Positions 19,233 through 25,265 of a stretch of DNA of 25,265 nucleotides are shown here, piece after piece. The stretch spans positions 768 to 26,032 of the forward strand of contig CAMPET010000315.1 in the NCBI GenBank assembly GCA_946803715.1. The letters are read 5' to 3'. The notes under the pieces were generated by a model. The model had not been told where the DNA came from. It was given only the letters and a program-made list of their open reading frames with translations, and did no database searches. Within the stretch, counting starts at the first letter, position 1. Each line of letters begins with the position of its first letter. Source of the DNA: Beroe ovata. Lineage: Eukaryota > Ctenophora > Nuda > Beroida > Beroidae. Both the position numbers and the translations under genes were made by a program.

Positions 19233-21271
19233 CTATAGAAGGGTTAATGATTGATGAAGGGATAACAATCCAACGAAGAGGAACCCATGTTTGTATTTTG
19301 CTTCTGAACCTGTAAATGATTACCTATTGTTGACGAAAATAATTTGAGCAATAAGACTATTTGCATATACCTATGTACCTGTTATAGGACTAAGCTAAAT
19401 CTAAATCTCTGTCATTTAGTTGTTGAAAAATTTGGTACCTAGATGATAGGTGTTGTTATACTTATGATATCTACAACACGCTACCAATAATGGTCTTAAG
19501 AAGAAGTTGGTACCTGAGCAAGTACCATCATCAGTAAGTGTAGCTCCACTTGGACAGTGATGACATGTGGAAGATCCTTCTTCACTCGTTTGTCCAGCTG
19601 GGCACTTGCAACAAGATTGTGATCCTTGCATGCTGAAATACTGAACTGCACAATCTTGACACTCTGACCATCCCTCCTCACTATATGTTCCTGCAATGCA
19701 TTCAGTACAACTCTCTGCATTTGTTGAGCTGTAAGTTCCTGCTGGACAGGGTGAACATTCGCTGGACTTCGCTGTGCTGAATGATCCTGCAGCACAAGTC
19801 AGGCATGCTGCTTGAGCGCCACCACTACTGTACGTTCCACCAACACAATCCAGACACCCATCATCGACATCACGATATTGTCCTACATCACAACTAGCTG
19901 AAAGAAATGATATACATACAAACATTCAGTAAAATGGATTCAAAGATGGAATAAAGATATCAGTCATCAATATGATCAGTTAAATTATTACCTAACACAC
20001 AATCTGCTTCTAATATTCCAAGTCCAGTTCCTACTGTAGTTCCTTCTGGACATTCAGAACAACTGTCTGCAAATCCTCCTGCACTGTAGTATCCAGCAAG
20101 GCAAGGTTCACAAGAGTCAGTTAAGAAGTAGTTGCCGCCAGTGCATGCTGTTGGGTAGGGTAGGAGAGTTAATGCAGCAATTAACTCTTTCGATATCAAC
20201 CACATCTATTTCATCCATACGATTGAATAAGAGTCGCATTAGTTACGATGAGAGATAGTTGGTTAACTCTCTTTTGACTCTGTTAACAAATGAAAATGCG
20301 TCTTTTGATTGTGATCAACTTCGTCGTTCGACGACATCTTCAGGCTCAAATTTGATTGTAATAAGTAGTGTTGATAAGTTTAAGAACTGAGCAACACTAC
20401 TTAAAAAGTTTTTAATCAAAAGAGAATTAACCAACTTTGTCTCATCTATTTCATCCTCTTACGCTGTAGAACCCTATATTCTATTGTGAAGCGATCTCTC
20501 AGTTCAAAGTTATTATCTGAGTTTCTCAAGTCCTCCAATTTGACAACAAGCTTCTGAACCCTTCCTGTAATATCCTCCCAGTTTTGCCAACCTTGTGTCT
20601 GCTGGCAACCATCTTTATAGTCGCCTTGGTACAAGCTGTCTATTGTGACTACATGCTCTGCTGTTAGATCAATGAGCCCATTTTGTGGTATCTCAAGGAT
20701 ATTCGGATCACTGGCATAACAAAATGATAGACTTGTACTCTCATAGATAGATATGATGCTTTGCCTGTCTTGTTTTGTATTCCAGTTGAACATCAATTCC
20801 CCTAGATACGATGATCTTGAATCATCTTCAAAGAACTGGAAGACCAAGTCAAAGTCAAGATCAATGGCATCTTGATATTGGATAAGTCTGAACTCTAAAA
20901 GGAGCTCGCTAGAGAAGTCAATGTAAGAGGTTTCGATCTGCTCACTGTCCTCTGCCAGAGCTATCTCTTCCCAAGCTGAGAGCTGTATTGTTAGTTAATA
21001 ACGACTAGTTACTAAAAACTAAAGGTGATTGTTATGATTGTTATTGATAATCATATTTTCTGTGGCAAGGGCGATCGAAAATTGTTCAATTATAATCGGT
21101 TATTATTGAACGATTTTGAGTCGCCCTTGCCATTTATTATTGCCTCAGTTATAAGGCAACATTGAATGAGAGTCACTGTCAGAATTTATTTTTTCGGTAC
21201 TCACCGCTTGATTGAGATAGTAGGAAAAGTAGGACTAAGAAGGTCTTGAAAAGAGGTCTTGAAAATGTCAT
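19233..21271 (-). CDS. Secreted or surface protein with GCC2/GCC3 (ephrin-receptor-like) cysteine repeats
   Basis: Exons 21205-21271, 20463-20975, 19992-20147, 19514-19897 and probably 19233-19309, giving about 398 aa. Exon 1 encodes a signal peptide, MTFSRPLFKTFLVLLFLLSQ. Exon 2 (residues 23-193) is an acidic domain I do not recognise, with two cysteines in its second half. Exons 3 and 4 (194-373) encode tandem GCC2/GCC3 modules with the pattern C-xx-C-xxG-x-Y/F-S, such as CSPCPAGTYSSTNAESC. Such modules occur in extracellular parts of receptors and matrix proteins. All four introns are phase 1, so exons 2-4 are symmetrical, a mark of exon shuffling. The last exon is the least certain: it ends in a short hydrophobic stretch (FLFVGLLSLHQSLTLL) before a stop, which might be a GPI-signal-like tail. 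No kinase domain is seen. Introns 1 and 2 each contain a hairpin element. Confidence 0.8.
20259..20435. mobile_element. Nested inverted repeats in intron 2 of the GCC2/GCC3 gene
   Basis: Outer arms GTTGGTTAACTCTCTTTTGA (about 20259-20278) and its complement (about 20416-20435) differ at one base. Inside them lies a second pair, GTAGTGTTG and CAACACTAC (about 20372-20407). The roughly 177-bp span without coding capacity fits a MITE. The inner motif is also at the arms of the hairpin at 24166-24284. Confidence 0.65.
21062..21133. mobile_element. Fold-back hairpin in intron 1 of the GCC2/GCC3 gene
   Basis: Arms of 28 bases at 21062-21089 and 21106-21133 are reverse complements with about four mismatches; the outer TGGCAAGGGCGA is perfectly conserved. 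A 16-base AT-rich loop separates them. It looks like a small MITE. Confidence 0.7.
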
Positions 21272-21774
21272 AACCTAACTTGTATGTTTGGTCTGAGCAC
21301 AGAATGGTCACAAATGAGTGCGCAGCTTTTGCGATGAAAACTCAATGATCCATTGATTGAAGATCACTGTACAGAGTAAGTAGGAAGTAACTTTCAAAAC
21401 GTTAATATTAGTTGATAGGATTGAAATATTTCCACGAAGTCAATTACACAAGTAATGTTACGAGCGATAAAAATGAACTACGAACGAAGCAATCTCTCTT
21501 TAGTCGTGTGAATCACGCTGCATGGTTACTTGTGAACTCGGCAGTGCTTGCAGAATGTAAAGTAATCACTTGGCACTCGCTCGAAATACGAATATACTGT
21601 TAAAATATCTGTCCTAAATTCTACACAGTTGAACTTAAAAGCATTATTCTATTTTATTCAACCAACGAATAAAGTATAGTAGTTGACCAAACTTGAGTAA
21701 AGAAGTAGTATTAATTAGGTTTTATCTTTTGATATTGAGAATGTAGATTGTAAAAATGTTTAATATACTCGTTT

Positions 21775-21816
21775 TTTAGAAGCCCGTTGTGGTGACCCCA
21801 ACGTGGGTCTTATAAT
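21775..21816 (+). repeat. 42-bp dispersed repeat, copy B (primer-binding-site-like)
   Basis: Differs from 1021-1062 at two positions. Here the core reads TGGTGACCCCAACGTG, which I recall as one base away from the complement of the animal tRNA-Trp 3' end with CCA. That makes it a candidate retrotransposon primer-binding site. Confidence 0.55.
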
Positions 21817-22038
21817 AATGCAGATAAACATGCATTACATCAATCAAGATTTGATTTTAAAAAAGGAGGAGGAGACGTGTTTTCTTGCCTCTCGTGACAT
21901 CATTACAGATAAATAGCCACGCTTTTTGGATTTGTTGAATTAGCACAGAGATGAAATACCACTAATCAACGTATCAGCATCATTCACAATGGCCAGATTC
22001 CATTGCCAATAAAATAAAGTAGGTGCTGGTATTGTCAA

Positions 22039-22039
22039 G

Positions 22040-22100
<61 letters not shown>

Positions 22101-22102
22101 AC
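22039..22102 (+). repeat. CA microsatellite
   Basis: A long CA run broken only by an AAAC and a GAC variant. Confidence 0.95.
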
Positions 22103-22177
22103 TTTTCTAATAGAATATATCAAATATGATTCTGTAATATGACAACCAACGTCAGTCGGCTAATATTTGAACTTTAA

Positions 22178-22248
22178 ACCTGTGTAAAACCTGTGTTTAA
22201 ACCTGTGTAAAACCTGTGTAAGAGCACACACACAGTACACACACACAG

Positions 22249-22279
<31 letters not shown>

Positions 22280-22280
22280 C
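22178..22280 (+). repeat. CCTGTGTAAAA short tandem repeats followed by CA microsatellite
   Basis: Four copies of an 11-13 base ACCTGTGT(AAA) unit run from about 22178 to 22220. CACACA/CAGTACACACA repeats follow to about 22280. Confidence 0.9.
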
Positions 22281-22520
22281 ACACTACTCCATATGTGCTC
22301 GTATTATGATATGGTTATTACTATCGGTAACAATGTCGCACACTTGAATGGAATATGGACAGGTTTGACGAATTTCGACGTCCTCCCAAATGATTTTGTA
22401 TGTATCCCATGTGTGTTTGCGTTTGTTCGTACGTTTTTTCGCATGTTTGCTATTGTTTGCTATTGTTTGCTTGTGTTCGTTGGTATCATGCTTAGTATTA
22501 TGCGATCTTTTGGGTTGCAA

Positions 22521-22625
22521 CAAGCATTGTTTGGATTAACAAATAATATTTGTTGTAGATTAGAATATGTAGATTAATATCTACAAACATTGTTTGGATT
22601 AACAAATAATATTTGTTGTAGATTA
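22521..22625 (+). repeat. 42-bp direct duplication, 63 bp apart
   Basis: Units at 22521-22562 and 22584-22625 differ at one base (CAAGCATTG against CAAACATTG, then identical). A 21-base spacer separates them and partly repeats the GTAGATTA motif. Confidence 0.92.
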
Positions 22626-22977
22626 ATATGGAAGATTAGTTACGCTCTCTGAGTAGTCAAATAATCGGGTTCCATCACACGTATAGTCGCACTCTGTTTG
22701 CGCGGCACACCAAAACAATACTAACAGCTTTATTGCAATCAAATTAATCAGGTGGGCACTGTTAACATATCATTTTAACTCCTGTTCAATTAATTATATA
22801 CTGTCCACCCTAATATACGCGAGATCTAAGGGAGCACAGTATTTCAATTTTCTCGATTAGTTGTGATTTTATCACCGACAATGCCATTTCTATTCCAGTA
22901 AGGGGACCACCTTTTCGGATTTCATCTTATCATCCTTTTACCCTACCTTGATTTCCATCACGCAACAGTGGTTGAGA

Positions 22978-23186
22978 CAGACAGACAGACACACATATAC
23001 ATAAACAATCACACACAAACACACATATACCTACATACAGACGAACACAGACACATAAAAACGCACACAACAAACATACACATATAGACATACACAGACA
23101 CACACTAACACAGCAGACATACACACCCCACACAAGCATACACACACACAAACACACACAGGCACAGGCACAGATACACAGTACAC

Positions 23187-23242
<56 letters not shown>
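22978..23242 (+). repeat. Long CA-rich microsatellite tract
   Basis: Begins with GACA repeats near 22978, continues as degenerate CA-rich variants and ends in a pure CA run of about 25 units (about 23191-23240). Confidence 0.95.
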
Positions 23243-23245
<3 letters not shown>

Positions 23246-23701
23246 GTGTTCACGTCGCAACACTTTATCTTGATGATATTCTGAGCTGTATTATTTTGTC
23301 AGCTAACTTGCGACGTCCACACGTAATGGCGATTATATTGACGAATCTCATGCTCTATGTCTATGTCTAGCCGGAAAAAAACGAGAGTTTTTTATTTGAA
23401 TGGAGAATCTTGTGCAAGCTGGGCGAGGCCCTGTAAACGCGCTACTCAAACACGGAATCACGGAGAGTTGATTGAGCGTTGACTTGAAACCTTCTCACCA
23501 TATAGTACAGTGTCTGGGACTATAGTGTTTTGGTCTTTCGTAGTTACAAGTTACCAAGTTTTGTAGTTACCTAGTTCCCTCATTCATTTGAAATGTTTAT
23601 CGAAGATAATGTATTTGAAAACTATTGTATAATTCTACTACAATTGTGTTTCAAAGGTTGTTGGTACCCGCTTTAGATTGCTTGACATTTGATCGTAGGT
23701 C

Positions 23702-25181
23702 ATGGAGTTCAGTACTGCTGCGGCTTCTGACCTCCATCACAGCACTAACCCGAGAGAGGAATGCGCAATCAACAACTCCAGTGTGAACTCATCATGTGAC
23801 TCAATTCCCAGTAGTGACAACACAGACACCAGTTTGTTGACACTGGTAGCTGACAACAATGTTTCCCAGACTCATGATAACTATGTGGTTGACTCGAACG
23901 CTTGGGGACAGGAAAGTACGTATCAATTAGCATGTACAATGTACAATATACATTGTATAATCATGTCGATGTCATGTTGACGTGATTACCTAATTTTGAT
24001 CAACCTGATTATCATGATAATAATATGTTTCAGAGACTTCGGAATCAGAAATCAACACACAAGACCTGCCCTTAGCATTGGGATTATTGCAGGGACGCTA
24101 TCATAACATGTTAGTAACATTGCAAATTTTGGTGTGTAGAAGAGGGATATCTTGGTAACCTGAACGATAAATAGGACGAGTAGTGTTGTAACAAACATTT
24201 TACTGTAGCAATAAAACGAAGATCAACGCTTCGTTTTATTGCTACAGTAAAATGTTCGTTGCAACACTACTCGTCCTATTTATCATCAAAATAGCAATGT
24301 TTGTAACATTATAATTACAGTGACAACTGCATATAGGTAACCATTATTAACCATGACAACAGCAAATATTTGAACATTTGAAGGGATCTTTGAAAATACC
24401 GCCTTAGGGAAGCAAGTTGGCTGCAAAAAACCTCTTTGATCAATTCAGCTTCCAAAAATTCACAGGAACCACTGAGGTTCCGAAAAAATAAAGCAAAAAA
24501 TCATCTTTCCCATGCTGGGAAGGGAGTCCAGTTTGCGCAGTTGAATTGCTGAGTACATGGCTTTTATCTTTTTATTGTTTGTCGTAGCAATGGAAATGTA
24601 GTGATTTTAGGGCAGTGCCCGATATGAGATATCCAAAGGTACTGAAACAAAAGCAGAGAATCATCTTTAATCAGGAGCAGGGGTCTGGGGGCCCAGCCCC
24701 CAGAAACCAGAGATTAAGTTCTGTTCGGTAAGGTGAAATCCTTCCAAATTTTGCATTTAATCCTTTGATACACTGGAAATAAACGACTCTTGGGGCACTG
24801 CGCTGATATAGAACGACATCACATTGTATAGAAAGTAGTATTCCAGTATCAAAGGTAGTTTTAAATCAATGTGTTCCTTCAATTTTAAGTAGAAGCAGTT
24901 TAAAGTAGAAGCAGGGGTATGGGGGCACAGCCCCCAGAAGCCAGACGTTAAGTTCTGTATTGAAGGGCGAAGTCTTGAAAATTTTCATCAGAGGTCCGAT
25001 TTTTCCACGGCCCCCTGGCCCCACCCCTGTCTACGTGCCTGGTCTGACACACACATACACATTGAGACACACAAACGCCAGACACACACACTTATGGTCA
25101 CTGACCACTGTTTCCACAGCGAGGATCCTCTGCAATTCCTTCTCCAGTTTTCTATGCCCCCGAATAACACGACCGAGATTG
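23702..25181 (+). CDS. Unrecognised gene, 5' part (three exons, continues past the window)
   Basis: Proposed exons 23702-23915, 24034-24109 and 25120-25181 join in frame (phases 1 and 2) at GT-AG sites: donor AAA|GTACGT, acceptor TATGTTTCAG, donor AT|GTTAGT, acceptor TTTCCACAG and donor ATTG|GTAAGT. The 117 residues visible begin with a Ser/Asn/Asp-rich, probably disordered region (residues 1-80). An ordered-looking stretch follows: LPLALGLLQGRYHN then EDPLQFLLQFSMPPNN. I do not recognise the family, and no signal peptide or membrane segment is seen. The matching phases of the last two joins across a 1-kb repeat-rich intron are the main support. The ATG at 23702 is the first in the frame. Confidence 0.55.
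24166..24284. mobile_element. Near-perfect 56-bp-arm hairpin
   Basis: Arms 24166-24221 and 24229-24284 are reverse complements at 54 of 56 positions around a 7-base loop. Outer ends are GATAAATAGGACGAG and its complement; GTAGTGTTG/CAACACTAC lies within. The compact size and tight arms suggest a young fold-back MITE. A transcript would form a very stable hairpin. Confidence 0.88.
24676..24724 (+). repeat. 49-bp GC-rich repeat, copy 1
   Basis: It matches 24910-24958 with a handful of differences. The core GGGGGCCCAGCCCCC is a GC hairpin, followed by AGAAACCAGAGATTAAGTTC. Confidence 0.85.
24910..24958 (+). repeat. 49-bp GC-rich repeat, copy 2
   Basis: Core GGGGGCACAGCCCCC, followed by AGAAGCCAGACGTTAAGTTC. 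The sequence after it, up to the GGCCCCCTGGCCCCACCCCTG stretch near 25010-25030, probably belongs to the same element. Confidence 0.85.
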
Positions 25182-25238
25182 GTAAGTCCTCGACACACCT
25201 GCCACACTCACTAATCAATATAATTCTGGTATTACCCT

Positions 25239-25265
25239 GTGTGTGTGTGTGTGTGTGTGTGTGTG
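25239..25265 (+). repeat. GT microsatellite at the window edge
   Basis: A pure GT run that continues beyond the window, in the intron after the third exon of the gene at 23702. Confidence 0.95.

Larger units (their letters stand above)
21272..23701. other. Divergent intergenic region with microsatellites
   Basis: It separates the minus-strand GCC2/GCC3 gene from the plus-strand gene at 23702, so it should contain both promoters. I see no convincing exon; the open frames around 22284-22577 and 22930-23253 are AT-rich or CA/GT-repeat shadows. It contains 42-bp repeat copy B, three CA tracts and a 42-bp tandem duplication. Confidence 0.65.
24110..25119. other. Repeat-rich intron 2 of the gene at 23702
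   Basis: It holds the long hairpin at 24166-24284, two copies of a 49-bp GC-rich repeat, and a CA-rich tract near 25048-25090. No extra exon keeping frame was found. Confidence 0.5.

Noticed and set aside
22284-22577. Overlapping open frames on both strands at 22.3-22.6 kb
   Set aside because: Low-complexity, Lys/His/Thr-rich or Phe/Val-rich translations covering a tandem duplication; no splice context.
22930-23253. Cysteine/valine-rich open frames at 22.9-23.25 kb
   Set aside because: These translate the CA/GT microsatellite on the minus strand and have no codon-level sign of coding.

Overview
The window is animal nuclear DNA, most likely from an early-branching marine invertebrate such as a sponge; the phylum is a guess. 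The grounds are spliced genes with short GT-AG introns, a FAM13-type RhoGAP protein (a family I know only from animals), the cilium gene TMEM17, a secreted cysteine-repeat protein of the GCC2/GCC3 (ephrin-receptor-like) type that is common in sponges, and non-coding DNA full of small mobile elements, fold-back repeats and CA/GT microsatellites. There are no bacterial operons, CRISPR arrays, rRNA genes or intact tRNA genes.

Layout: 1-1362 upstream DNA with a full CRE site and one copy of a 42-bp repeat. 1363-3327 (+) an intronless ABCG half-transporter. 3328-5362 repeat-bearing spacer. 5363-6817 (-) three-exon TMEM17. 6818-7576 spacer with a GT microsatellite and a partial RFX X-box-like site. 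7577-15738 (-) a six-exon FAM13 gene (747 aa) whose introns 2 and 5 are swollen by repeats: a 1-kb element with 19-bp terminal inverted repeats, a broken LINE reverse transcriptase, a fold-back element built from GTTGGGTATTC units, and an array of about 140-bp repeats. 15739-19232 intergenic DNA carrying a tRNA-like SINE and a local duplication bracketed by single N bases, which reads as two haplotypes joined end to end by the assembler. 19233-21271 (-) a five-exon secreted GCC2/GCC3 protein. 21272-23701 spacer with microsatellites and the second 42-bp repeat copy. 23702 onward (+) the 5' three exons of an unrecognised gene running off the right edge.

The genes do not form a pathway: membrane transport (ABCG), ciliary transition zone (TMEM17), Rho signalling (FAM13) and an extracellular or surface protein. 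The most interesting material is in the repeats. A GC-rich element of about 100 bp appears twice, each copy flanked by a different 10-bp target duplication, and one copy is present in one apparent haplotype but absent from the other. Exon joins were made by hand from splice sites and reading phase; no alignment or search was run, and family comparisons are from memory.
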